From Deltaproteobacteria bacterium (GTDB taxonomy: Bacteria; Desulfobacterota; Binatia; UBA12015): a stretch of DNA of 62,454 bases. Position numbers and translations under genes: made by a program. The stretch covers positions 1 to 62,454 of the forward strand of contig VGTK01000007.1 of assembly GCA_016874715.1 (NCBI GenBank), given 5' to 3'. Shown here in pieces: positions 9,506 to 17,456 of this stretch (position 1 is its first letter; every line of letters begins with the position of its first letter). The notes below the pieces were generated by a model that saw only the letters and a list, made by a program, of their open reading frames with translations, ran no database searches and was not told the DNA's origin.

Positions 9506-10389
9506 TGTGGCTCGAATTCCGTCGCCGCACGGAAGCGGCGGTCGCTAACGGTGCATGGATACTTGATGAAATCAATCACACCCGGCGGGAAGCGGTACAG
9601 GCCGAGCCGAAACAGCTGTCCCACGACGGGACGCGCGAGCGACTCGGGGAGCGTGATCGCCTCGCCGCCGGTCTCGCGGATCGCGACGTGCAGCGGCACG
9701 GCGCCCGGCCCCGCGACGTTGAAGACGCCGCGGGTCTGTCGTTCGAGCGTGAGCACCAGCGCGCGCGCGAGGTCCTCTTCGTGGAGAAACTGCAGCATGG
9801 GGTCGAACCCCATGAGCATCGGCACGCGCCGCAGCTGCAGATAGCTGCCGATCGAGCTCCGCACCGAGGGGCCGACGGTGTTCACGGGTCGGACGATGGA
9901 GGTACGCACCTCGGGATGCTGCCAGAGAAACGCCGAGCACAGCGCGTCGACCTCGGCGAGGTCGCGGACCTCGGGGTAGTTGCGGCTGACGTTGAGCGGC
10001 GCGTCCTCGTCGACGTAGCTCGGGTTGTCGGCGAACGCGCCGTAGACGTACGAGCTCGAGAGCACGGTGAGCTGACGGACGCCGTACTCGGCGCAATAGT
10101 CGAGCAGGTGCTTCGTCCCGAGGACGTTGACCTCGTGGCGCTGCTCGAGGCTCGAGCGGAAGTGCCGCACGAACGCGAGGTGGATCACGGCCTTCGGCCG
10201 CTCGTGCCGGAAGACGTCCTCGAATTTTCGCTTGAGGAGGTCGACGGCGTACAGCCGCGCGCGTCCGGCGTCCTCGAGCGGCACCGTCACGTCGCGGTCG
10301 ACGCCGCACACGTCCCAGCCGGATGCGGCGAGCCTCGCGACGAGGCGGCCCTGGCCACCCGCGATGCCGGTGATGAGAAGCTTGTCCAT
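9445..10389 (-). CDS. NAD-dependent epimerase/dehydratase (extended SDR)
   Basis: A 314-residue Rossmann-fold protein with the nucleotide-binding loop TGIAGGQG at residues 7-14 and an acidic residue after the second strand (GVDRD). The Ser/Tyr active site is in LSSSYVYGA. C-terminal features resemble sugar-nucleotide epimerases, but no particular substrate can be assigned. The ATG at 10389 is chosen over an in-frame GTG at 10398 because it puts the Rossmann strand at the N-terminus. It also lies 8 nt after a TATAGG extended -10-like element, suggesting a leaderless or nearly leaderless message. The 3' end overlaps the acyltransferase reading frame. Confidence 0.85.
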   Translation of the reverse strand: MDKLLITGIAGGQGRLVARLAASGWDVCGVDRDVTVPLEDAGRARLYAVDLLKRKFEDVFRHERPKAVIHLAFVRHFRSSLEQRHEVNVLGTKHLLDYCAEYGVRQLTVLSSSYVYGAFADNPSYVDEDAPLNVSRNYPEVRDLAEVDALCSAFLWQHPEVRTSIVRPVNTVGPSVRSSIGSYLQLRRVPMLMGFDPMLQFLHEEDLARALVLTLERQTRGVFNVAGPGAVPLHVAIRETGGEAITLPESLARPVVGQLFRLGLYRFPPGVIDFIKYPCTVSDRRFRAATEFEPQWNLHDIFAQLRDQRASAAA

Positions 10390-10397
10390 CCACGGCA

Positions 10398-10403
10398 CCT
10401 ATA
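10398..10403 (-). promoter_or_regulatory. -10-like element TATAGG of the SDR gene
   Basis: On the minus strand GCTATAGGT precedes the ATG at 10389 by 8 nt. No convincing -35 hexamer is seen 17-18 nt upstream. The spacing resembles the leaderless promoters elsewhere in the window, but on the -10 alone this is weak. Confidence 0.35.
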
Positions 10404-10436
10404 GCGCGGCGGCCGACGCGACGCGCGTCCTCTCCG

Positions 10437-10880
10437 TCAGGCGACGGTGCGGACCCGGAGGAAGCTCGCGGCGGCCGGCGCCCGCTTGGTGGCGATGGCG
10501 CTCGTTTGCGGCGTCGGGACCGCGCGGAGGCCCGCGGCGCCGGGGTGGGCCTCCGGTGCCATCGGCAGGAACACGCGGACGCCCGGTGCCGAACGAGGCT
10601 GCTCGGCAGGGCTCGCGCCCTGGTGGGTTGCGCGGTGCGTTGCGAGCAGGTCCGCGGCGCGTCCGCGGGGATCGGGGGTCGCCTCCCACCGGATGCAGTG
10701 GGCGCGCAGCCGGAGCCGGGGCGACGCGAGCGCCCGTCGGACGGCGGTCCGCAGGCCCTCGTCCGGATCACCGCCGATGTAGAGGACGGTCCGGACGAGG
10801 CTGCCGATCTGGAAAGCCGCCATCGTCTCCGGCAGCGAGGCGATGCTGGCGGGAGTCAGCGGCTGCCACATCGCTTCCAT
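10437..10880 (-). CDS. hypothetical protein
   Basis: About 147 residues from ATG 10880 (an in-frame ATG at 10907 is possible). I do not recognise a family. The first ~80 residues look like real protein with a regular helix-strand pattern, including FQIGSLVRTVLYIGG and RAHCIRWEA. The last ~60 are Ala/Pro/Arg-rich and probably disordered. A purine-rich GGGAGTGGGG lies upstream of the second ATG. It is monocistronic between the SDR gene and the dehydrogenase gene. Coding is supported only by codon-position bias and length, so it may be shorter or spurious. Confidence 0.5.
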   Translation of the reverse strand: MEAMWQPLTPASIASLPETMAAFQIGSLVRTVLYIGGDPDEGLRTAVRRALASPRLRLRAHCIRWEATPDPRGRAADLLATHRATHQGASPAEQPRSAPGVRVFLPMAPEAHPGAAGLRAVPTPQTSAIATKRAPAAASFLRVRTVA

Positions 10881-11021
10881 CGTCGTACCCCACTCCCTCT
10901 GCGCCACGACGCCCCCGTCACGCCACTTCCGTGCCAGCGCGATTTCCGCGCGTGTGCGTGCAGCCGATGACTCCCACCGACACGATCGCGAACGACCGTC
11001 AGAATCTCGTCGGCGCGCCGC

Positions 11022-11918
11022 TCAGGCGCCCTGCTCGAGGGCCGGGTTCGGACGCGGCGGCTTCGCGCTGTAGTCGAAGAAGCCGAGGCCTGACTTGCGG
11101 CCCAGGCTACCCGACAGGAACAGGCGGCGCAGTACCGGCGGCGGCGCGAAGCGCGGCTCGCGATACTCGTCGTGCAGGTTCGACGCCATGTGGAACACGA
11201 CGTCGAGACCGATGAAGTCCGCCAGTGCGAACGGACCCATCGGGTGGCCGGCGCCCTGGCACATCGCGGTGTCGATGTCCGCGATCGAGCCCGCGCCCGA
11301 GCGCCAGGCGTTGATCGCGTCGAGCAGGTACGGGACGAGCAGGCGGTTCACGATGAAGCCGGTCGAGTCCGGAACGAGAACGGGCGTCTTCCCGAGCTCC
11401 GTCACGAGCTTCTTCACCGAAGCCGTGACCTCCGGCTTGGTGCCGAGCGTGGTCGCGATCTCGACCAGCTTCATCGCCGTCGCCGGGTTGAAGAAGTGCA
11501 GACCGATGAAGCGGTCCGGACGCTTGGTCTTGACGGCCATCTCGGTGATGCCGAGCGTCGACGTGTTGCTCGCGAACACCGCTTCCGGGCTGCAGATGCC
11601 TTCGAGCTTGTCGAAGGCGGCGTGCTTGGTGGGCAGATCCTCGACGATCGACTCGATGACGATGTCGGCGTCCTTCAGCGCGCCGAGATCGCTGGTGGTG
11701 ACGAGATTGCCGACCGCGGCCTGCTGCGCCTCGGCGGTCATGCGGCCCTTCTCGACCTCCTTCGCGAACCCGGTCTCGATCTTCTTGCGGACGGCGTCCA
11801 CGTTGCCCGGGGTCATCTTGACGAGGATGGTCTTGAAGCCCGCGCGCGTCGCGACCTGCGCGATGCCGAGGCCCATCTGTCCGGCACCGAGGATGCCGAC
11901 GGTACGAATGTCGCTCAT
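11022..11918 (-). CDS. 3-hydroxyacyl-CoA (3-hydroxybutyryl-CoA) dehydrogenase
   Basis: A 298-residue NAD-dependent dehydrogenase interconverting 3-hydroxyacyl-CoA and 3-oxoacyl-CoA. The N-terminal Rossmann domain has GAGQMG at residues 11-16. The catalytic His is in GLHFFNPATAMKLVEI, together with the conserved SNTSTLGI and DSTGFIVNR motifs of the stand-alone Hbd/PaaH family. The start is fixed by the Shine-Dalgarno GGAGG five bases before ATG 11918. It lies 44 nt downstream of the CoA-ester lyase gene in the same direction, so it probably shares that promoter. In this context it could feed acetoacetyl-/3-hydroxybutyryl-CoA interconversion. Confidence 0.93.
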   Translation of the reverse strand: MSDIRTVGILGAGQMGLGIAQVATRAGFKTILVKMTPGNVDAVRKKIETGFAKEVEKGRMTAEAQQAAVGNLVTTSDLGALKDADIVIESIVEDLPTKHAAFDKLEGICSPEAVFASNTSTLGITEMAVKTKRPDRFIGLHFFNPATAMKLVEIATTLGTKPEVTASVKKLVTELGKTPVLVPDSTGFIVNRLLVPYLLDAINAWRSGAGSIADIDTAMCQGAGHPMGPFALADFIGLDVVFHMASNLHDEYREPRFAPPPVLRRLFLSGSLGRKSGLGFFDYSAKPPRPNPALEQGA

Positions 11919-11962
11919 GGTTACCTCCGAAGTCGAAGTCGTGTGAAAGGGTGGATGCCGGA

Positions 11963-13000
11963 TCAGTCGATGCGGCGCATCTGTTCGAGCAGGTCGTGGC
12001 CGGTGACGGCCTTCGACCGTGCGACCTGCTCGGCGAGGTACGAGGCGGCGACGGTACCCGCCTGAACGGCCTTGGCGAGATCCATGAGCGCGATCTTGAG
12101 GGTTGCCTCGTCGATCATTTCGCCGGTCTCGGGGTCGGCCATCGAGCCGCCACCGCGCTGGTGGTACAGTTCGGTGACGCGCTTCGCGAACGCGATCTGC
12201 CGCTCGTTTGGGGTGTAGCACTCGTTGGCGATCCGGGCCTGCTGCGGGTGGATCATCCAGGTGCCGTCCATGCCGAGGTTCGCCGCACCGCGGTTCTTCT
12301 CGCGCAGCCCGTCCTCGATCTCCCGGACGCGGTCCGGGGCGTCGTCCTTGCGGTGCAGCTTCAGGTACACGCTGTCCAGTGCGTGCAGTCCGGCGGCCTT
12401 CGCGGCGATCACGATCGCCTGCTTCGCGTAAAGAAAGTTGAGATTCTGGCCTGCCACCGCCTCCCGGATGCCAAGCGTCGCCGCGAAGTCCGCAATGCCG
12501 AAGACCAGGCCGGCCATGCGCGGCGACGCGGTTGCGATCGCGGGCGCGTTCAGAACGCCGCGTGGCGTCTCGATGAGCGCCTCGATCTGCAGCGCGTAGT
12601 CCCAGCCGGCCTCGCGCTCGAGCGCGTCCAGCAGCCGTGCCGCGTACAGCACGTCCTCGGGGTCCGAGGTCTTCGGCAGGACGATGCCGTGAAAGCGGTT
12701 GGCCGCACCGCGGACGATCGCCTCGAGGTCACCGAGGAAGTAGGGCGAGCGGATCCCGTTCGGGCGCACGCTCACGACCTTGCTGCCGAAGTCGAGGGTG
12801 TTGAAGGCCTCGACCGCGATCGAACGGCTCTTCGGGCCCTTGAACTCGTACGGGCAGGCGTCCTCGAAATCGGCCACGATCGCGTCGACCGGCGACTTCC
12901 CGGGGTCGGCAGCGTTCTGGTGAAGCTTCAGGACGTGGCCCGGGTACGTCATCTCCGTCCGCGGGATGACGAACCGGCTTCCACCATCGAGTACGAACAT
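11963..13000 (-). CDS. HpcH/HpaI aldolase/CitE-family CoA-ester lyase (malyl-CoA lyase-like)
   Basis: A 345-residue member of the CitE/malyl-CoA lyase group that cleaves or forms beta-hydroxyacyl-CoA C-C bonds. Seen: the acidic motif ADFEDACP (residues 43-50), the metal-binding Glu region in IEALIETPRGV, FGIADFAATLG and the C-terminal LGMDGTWMIHPQQ. These match L-malyl-CoA/beta-methylmalyl-CoA lyases and relatives such as CitE-like and citramalyl-CoA lyases, which sequence alone does not separate. It is divergent from an ethylmalonyl-CoA-mutase-like gene across 169 bp and upstream of a 3-hydroxyacyl-CoA dehydrogenase, which favours the malyl-CoA/methylmalyl-CoA role. A good promoter lies at 13054-13083. 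Confidence 0.85.
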   Translation of the reverse strand: MFVLDGGSRFVIPRTEMTYPGHVLKLHQNAADPGKSPVDAIVADFEDACPYEFKGPKSRSIAVEAFNTLDFGSKVVSVRPNGIRSPYFLGDLEAIVRGAANRFHGIVLPKTSDPEDVLYAARLLDALEREAGWDYALQIEALIETPRGVLNAPAIATASPRMAGLVFGIADFAATLGIREAVAGQNLNFLYAKQAIVIAAKAAGLHALDSVYLKLHRKDDAPDRVREIEDGLREKNRGAANLGMDGTWMIHPQQARIANECYTPNERQIAFAKRVTELYHQRGGGSMADPETGEMIDEATLKIALMDLAKAVQAGTVAASYLAEQVARSKAVTGHDLLEQMRRID

Positions 13001-13053
13001 GCATTCTCTGGGTTGCGGGAGCGACGTGGCAGGCGGCCATGTCGCGGCCGGAG

Positions 13054-13083
13054 ACTATAGGAGTCGCTCGGTGCCCCGGTCAA
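13054..13083 (-). promoter_or_regulatory. sigma70-type promoter of the CoA-lyase/dehydrogenase operon
   Basis: On the minus strand: -35 TTGACC (five of six to consensus), an 18-nt spacer and -10 TATAGT (five of six). Transcription would start about 46 bases before the ATG at 13000. Confidence 0.65.
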
Positions 13084-13169
13084 CCGCGCCGACGACGGCT
13101 GTCGTGCGCCCATGAGGGCTCGACCGGCCGGACTCCCGCAGCAGCGGTCCGCCTGCTAGGACGGGCCCC

Positions 13170-15149
13170 GTGAACCGCGAAAAGCCGTGGGTGATGCGCA
13201 CGTACTCGGGCCACTCCAGCGCCCGGGCGAGCAACGAGCTGTACCGCCTCAACCTCTCGAAGGGCCAGACCGGCCTCTCGGTCGCCTTCGATCTGCCGAC
13301 CCAGACCGGCTACGACGCAGACGACCCGCTCGCGGTCGGCGAGGTCGGCAAGGTCGGCGTGCCGATCGGCCACATCGGAGACATGGAGCTGCTCTTCGAC
13401 GGCATCCCGCTTGCCGAGATGAACACGTCGATGACCATCAACGGCACGGCACCGTGGCTGCTGGCGCTCTATGTCGCCGTGGCGGAGCGGCAGGGGGTCG
13501 ACCCGAAGGTCCTGCAGGGCACGACGCAGAACGACATCATCAAGGAGTACCTGTCGCGCGGGACCTACATCTTCCCGCCGGCGCCGAGCATGCGGCTCAC
13601 CTCGGACGTGATCACGTACACCGTCAAGCATGTTCCGAAGTGGAATCCGACCAACGTCTGCAGCTACCACCTGCAGGAGGCAGGCGCGACGCCCGTCCAG
13701 GAGGTCGCCTACGCGCTCGCCGCGGCCGTGGCGATCCTCGACACCGTTCGCGAGACCGGGCGCGTCGACGAGCGGGAGCTCGCGCAGACCGTCGGCCGCA
13801 TCAGCTTCTTCCTGAACGCGGGCATCCGCTTCATCGAGGAGATCTGCAAGATCCGTGCGTTCTCGAGGCTGTGGGACCGGATCACGCGCGAGCGCTACGG
13901 AGTCTCGGACGAGAAGCTGCGGCGCTTCCGCTACGGCGTGCAGGTGAACTCGCTCGGACTCACCGAGGCGCAGCCGGAGAACAACGTCCCGCGCATCGTG
14001 CTCGAGGCGCTCGGGGTCACGCTGTCGCGCGACGTCCGTTGTCGCGCGCTGCAGCTTCCGGCCTGGAACGAGGCGCTCGGCCTGCCGCGTCCGTGGGACC
14101 AGCAGTGGAGCCTGCGCATCCAGCAGATCCTCGCGTACGAGACCGACATGCTCGAGTACGGGGACATCTTCGAAGGCAGCCACGTCGTCGAGCGCCGGGT
14201 CGCGGAGATCGAGCGGGGAGCGCAGCAGGAACTCGACGAGGTCCTCGCACAGGGGGGGATCGTGCCGGCGATCGACTCGGGGTGGGTGAAGCAGCGGCTC
14301 GTGCGCTCGCAGTTCGACCGCTTGCGCCGTATCGAGACCGGCGATCAGACCGTCGTCGGCCTGAACCGCTTCACCGAGACCGCGCAGTCGCCGCTGGCGA
14401 CCGAGGGCGCGTCGGCGATCCTCAAGGTGGATGCGGCCGCCGAGCGCGAGCAGATCGAGGCGCTGCGCGCCCACCTCGCTCGCCGCAACGAGGAGGACGC
14501 GTCCGCGGCGCTGGCGGCGCTGCGCGACGTCGCCAAGACCGGTGACAACGTCATGCCGGCGTCGATCCGCTGCGCGCACGCGGGCGTGACCACCGGCGAG
14601 TGGGCCGGCGCCCTGCGCGAGATCTTCGGCAGCTACCGCGCGCCGACCGGAATCGCGGCCTCGACCGTCGGCGGCGCGACCAGCGCCGCCGACCCGCGCC
14701 TCGCGAAGGTCCGCGAGAGCGTGAGGGCCGCGGCTGGCCGGATCGGCCACCCGCTCAAGGTGCTGATCGGCAAGCCCGGCCTCGACGGGCACTCGAACGG
14801 CGCTGAGCAGATCGCCGTCGCGTGCTGCGACGCCGGCATGGAGGTCATCTACGGCGGCATCCGGCTGACCCCGGCCGAGATCGTCGCCACGGCGCGCGAC
14901 GAGGCGGTGGACCTGGTTGGCCTCAGCATCCTGTCGGGATCCCACCTGACGCTGGTGCCGCAGATCCTGGACGGTCTCCGCGACGAGGGCGCCGACGACA
15001 TTCCGCTCGTGGTCGGCGGGATCGTGCCGGAGGAGGACGCGGAGGCCCTGCGCAAGCGCGGCGTCGCCCGTGTCTACACGCCCAAGGACTACGACGTTCT
15101 CGCGATCATCGAGGACATGGTGAAGGTCGTCGAGACACGCGCGGCTTGA
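13170..15149 (+). CDS. ecm: B12-dependent acyl-CoA mutase, ethylmalonyl-CoA mutase-like
   Basis: A 659-residue adenosylcobalamin mutase with substrate TIM barrel and C-terminal B12 domain in one chain. The B12 His ligand motif is DGHSNG at 539-544. In the barrel, the sequence SVAFDLPTQTGYD (37-49) has TQTGYD where methylmalonyl-CoA mutases carry THRGYDSDH. From memory this is the signature of ethylmalonyl-CoA mutase (Ecm/MeaA). The LGLTEAQPENN and PAWNEALGLPRPWDQQW blocks agree. It would convert (2R)-ethylmalonyl-CoA to methylsuccinyl-CoA. The GTG start precedes the conserved PWVMRTYSGHS. A TAGGAC element lies 7 nt upstream without a clear -35. It is divergent from the malyl-CoA-lyase-like gene; no mutase chaperone or crotonyl-CoA carboxylase/reductase is in view. 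Confidence 0.85.
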   Translation: MNREKPWVMRTYSGHSSARASNELYRLNLSKGQTGLSVAFDLPTQTGYDADDPLAVGEVGKVGVPIGHIGDMELLFDGIPLAEMNTSMTINGTAPWLLALYVAVAERQGVDPKVLQGTTQNDIIKEYLSRGTYIFPPAPSMRLTSDVITYTVKHVPKWNPTNVCSYHLQEAGATPVQEVAYALAAAVAILDTVRETGRVDERELAQTVGRISFFLNAGIRFIEEICKIRAFSRLWDRITRERYGVSDEKLRRFRYGVQVNSLGLTEAQPENNVPRIVLEALGVTLSRDVRCRALQLPAWNEALGLPRPWDQQWSLRIQQILAYETDMLEYGDIFEGSHVVERRVAEIERGAQQELDEVLAQGGIVPAIDSGWVKQRLVRSQFDRLRRIETGDQTVVGLNRFTETAQSPLATEGASAILKVDAAAEREQIEALRAHLARRNEEDASAALAALRDVAKTGDNVMPASIRCAHAGVTTGEWAGALREIFGSYRAPTGIAASTVGGATSAADPRLAKVRESVRAAAGRIGHPLKVLIGKPGLDGHSNGAEQIAVACCDAGMEVIYGGIRLTPAEIVATARDEAVDLVGLSILSGSHLTLVPQILDGLRDEGADDIPLVVGGIVPEEDAEALRKRGVARVYTPKDYDVLAIIEDMVKVVETRAA

Positions 15150-15208
15150 CGTCGCGTCGGTGAAGGTCCGTTCGGAGAAGGGCGAGCCGCGCGGCGGCCG
15201 GATGCAGT

Positions 15209-15290
15209 CCCGATCTGCCGCGAGGCAGGAGAATGCGGTTCCCGATCTGTCGCGAGGCAGGAGAATGCGGTTCCCGATCTGCCGCTAGGT
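15209..15290. repeat. 32-nt tandem direct repeat, about 2.5 copies
   Basis: Two full 32-nt units (15209-15240 and 15241-15272) differ at one base and a partial third copy follows (15273-15290, diverging near its end). Each unit begins CCCGATCTG and ends GAATGCGGTT. It lies just 3' of the mutase gene in a 250-bp gap before the convergent BolA gene. No coding role is seen. Confidence 0.85.
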
Positions 15291-15399
15291 GGTCGACGCG
15301 CTCGTGCTGCCGATCTTCGAGGTCGTCAAGCCGATGCTCGGGCTCGAGGTCATCGCCCGGTCGCTGGCGGGCCGATCCACCGGCGGAGGGGCGAGCACG

Positions 15400-15687
15400 T
15401 CAGCCGGACGCGCCCGCCTGCCGCCATTCCTCCGGCGTGAACGCCCGTACCTGGAGCGCGTGGACCTCGCCCGGGATCATGTCGCCGACGGCCTCGTAGA
15501 CCGCACGGTGGCGGTCGACGCGTCCCATGCCGGTGAAGCGGGCGGCCACGACCACGACCGCGTAGTGGCCGGCGCCGCCGCGTGCGCCGGCATGTCCGCG
15601 GTGCTTCGCGCTGTCGTCCTCCACGTCGACGACGTCCGCGCCCAGCGCGGTGGTGATGCGGCGTCGCAGCTCGTCGATCCTGCTCAT
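15400..15687 (-). CDS. BolA-family protein
   Basis: A 95-residue protein starting at the ATG of MSRIDELRRR. The BolA fold is supported by the HYAVVVVAARFTGM strand-turn, the following helix with DRHRAVYEAV, and the C-terminal EVHALQVRAFTPEEW. BolA proteins bind monothiol glutaredoxins and act in Fe-S cluster delivery or regulation. This copy has a Gly/Ala/His-rich insertion (about residues 29-40) replacing part of the usual loop. A second BolA paralogue is at 61160-61405 beside a glutaredoxin gene. It is convergent with the mutase gene across the tandem repeat. A TAGCGG element 8 nt upstream of the ATG has no good -35. Confidence 0.85.
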   Translation of the reverse strand: MSRIDELRRRITTALGADVVDVEDDSAKHRGHAGARGGAGHYAVVVVAARFTGMGRVDRHRAVYEAVGDMIPGEVHALQVRAFTPEEWRQAGASG

Positions 15688-15738
15688 GACGCCACCCGCT
15701 AGCACACGCGTTCGGGCGCCCGCGACGCCGGAGCCAGC

Positions 15739-15767
15739 TTGCCAGCCCATGGGGCGGCACATATAAG
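15739..15767 (+). promoter_or_regulatory. sigma70-type promoter of the ThDP-enzyme gene
   Basis: -35 TTGCCA (five of six), a 17-nt spacer and -10 TATAAG (five of six). The expected start near 15774 gives a leader of about 33 nt. No clear Shine-Dalgarno is present before ATG 15807. Confidence 0.65.
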
Positions 15768-15806
15768 CCACCGAGCATCTCGGCCGACTCAACTGGGAAT
15801 TTCCGA

Positions 15807-17456
15807 ATGGCACAACTTCACGGTGGACAGATCGTCGCCCGCGCCCTCGCCAAGGAGGGCGTGCAGTTCGTCTTCACGCTCTGCGGCGGTCACATCATGT
15901 CGATCTACGACGGGTGCATCGACGAGGGTATCCGCGTCATCGATGTGCGCCACGAGCAGACGGCGGCGCACGCCGCCGACGGATGGGGACGCATCACCGG
16001 ACAGCCCGGAGTCGCGCTCGTCACGGCGGGGCCGGGCCTGACGGACGCGGTCACGGGTGTGGCGACGGCACACCGTGCGAAGGCCCCGATGGTCATCATC
16101 GGTGGTCAGGCGCCGCGCGCGTACCAGGACATGGGCGGCCTGCAGGACATGAACCACGTCGAGCTCATGCGACCGATCACCAAGTGGTCGGTCGCGGTGC
16201 CGGACTCGCGACGTCTCGGGGAGTACGTCTCGACCGCATTCCGGATCGCTACGACCAACGTACCGGGCCCGGTGTTCCTCGAGATGCCGCTGGATTTCCT
16301 GTTCGACAACGTCGACGAGGATCGCGTGATCTCGCCGACCAAGTATCGCACGGAAGCGGGTCTCGCGGGCGACCCGGCGTACATCGATCAGGCGTTCGAG
16401 GTGATCCGCAATGCCGAGCGTCCGGTCTGCCTCGTCGGCAGCCAGTACTGGTGGTCGCGCCGTCGCGCGGCGTACCTGCCGTTCCTCGAGACCTTCGGCA
16501 TGCCGACCTTCGTCAACGGCATGGCGCGCGGCTCGATCCCACCCGGACATCCCTACGGCATGTCGATGGCTCGCAAGGACGCGCTGCGGAAGGCCGACTG
16601 CGTCTTGATCTTCGGCACGCCGCTCGATTTCCGCATCGGCTACGGCCGATCGACGCACATCGCCGAGGACGCAAAGATCATTCAGGTCGACCTCGAAGGC
16701 GGCGAGATCGGGCGCAATCGCGCGATCGAGGTGGGCATCATCGGCGACACCGGCCTCGTGATGGAGCAGCTCACGCAGGCGGCGAAGACGAGCGGCTACC
16801 AGAAGAACCTGCACAAGGCCTGGACGGACGACATCCGGCGGATCGACGTCGAGAAGCGCGCCGCTCACGATCCGGAGATGACGTCCAATGCGTCGCCGGT
16901 GAACCCGGTGCGCGCGTGTGCCGAGATCGACGCCGTGCTGAACGAGGACTCGATCGTCATCGGCGACGGTGGCGACTTCGTCGGCACGGCCGCCAACGTC
17001 CTGCGCATCCACAAGCCGGGCCACTGGCTCGATGCCGGCCCGCTCGGCACCCTCGGCGCGGGTCCCGGCTTCGCGATGGCGGCGAAGCTCGCGAAGCCGA
17101 AGAGCGACGTCATCATCGTCTACGGAGACGGCTCGTTCGGGCTCAACGGCTTCGAGTTCGAAGCGATGGCGCGCCAGAAGATCAACGTCGTCGGCGTGAT
17201 CGGAAACGACGCCGCGTGGCAGCAGATCAAGCGCGGACAGGTGCAGCTGTACGGGGCCGACCGCGCCATCGCATGCTCGCTCGACTTCACGCGCTACGAC
17301 CAGGTCGGCGAGGCGCTCGGCTGCCACGGCGAGTACGTCGAGAAGCCCGAGGAAGTGAGGCCTGCCCTGCAGCGGGCGTTGAAGGCGAACAAGCCCGCCA
17401 TCGTGAACATCAAGATCGGGGCCAGCGAGTTCCGCAAGGACGCGATCTCGGTGTGA
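15807..17456 (+). CDS. thiamine-diphosphate enzyme, 2-hydroxyacyl-CoA lyase/acetolactate synthase-like
   Basis: A 549-residue ThDP enzyme with the three-domain acetohydroxyacid synthase fold. The ThDP-activating Glu50 is in DVRHEQTAAHAA. The metal/ThDP motif begins at GDGSFGLNGFEF and ends near VIGNDAAW. The GDAAW-type C-terminal sequence resembles 2-hydroxyacyl-CoA lyase (HACL1) and ILVBL more than the biosynthetic IlvB, and there is no IlvN small subunit beside it. It would cleave a 2-hydroxyacyl-CoA to formyl-CoA and an aldehyde, or carry out a carboligation. It has its own promoter and overlaps a CinA-type gene by 4 nt, so the two are co-translated. Confidence 0.85.
   Translation: MAQLHGGQIVARALAKEGVQFVFTLCGGHIMSIYDGCIDEGIRVIDVRHEQTAAHAADGWGRITGQPGVALVTAGPGLTDAVTGVATAHRAKAPMVIIGGQAPRAYQDMGGLQDMNHVELMRPITKWSVAVPDSRRLGEYVSTAFRIATTNVPGPVFLEMPLDFLFDNVDEDRVISPTKYRTEAGLAGDPAYIDQAFEVIRNAERPVCLVGSQYWWSRRRAAYLPFLETFGMPTFVNGMARGSIPPGHPYGMSMARKDALRKADCVLIFGTPLDFRIGYGRSTHIAEDAKIIQVDLEGGEIGRNRAIEVGIIGDTGLVMEQLTQAAKTSGYQKNLHKAWTDDIRRIDVEKRAAHDPEMTSNASPVNPVRACAEIDAVLNEDSIVIGDGGDFVGTAANVLRIHKPGHWLDAGPLGTLGAGPGFAMAAKLAKPKSDVIIVYGDGSFGLNGFEFEAMARQKINVVGVIGNDAAWQQIKRGQVQLYGADRAIACSLDFTRYDQVGEALGCHGEYVEKPEEVRPALQRALKANKPAIVNIKIGASEFRKDAISV

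Noticed and set aside
13080..14945. Long minus-strand frame opposite the mutase gene
   Set aside because: Antisense shadow: the plus-strand frame has full mutase motifs, while the minus frame is Arg/Asp/Val-rich without any recognisable fold.
15289..15400. Plausible-looking peptide frame (DALVLPIFEVVKPM) after the tandem repeat
   Set aside because: It runs straight into the antisense of BolA, has no start context, and no family match was apparent; may be a gene remnant at most.
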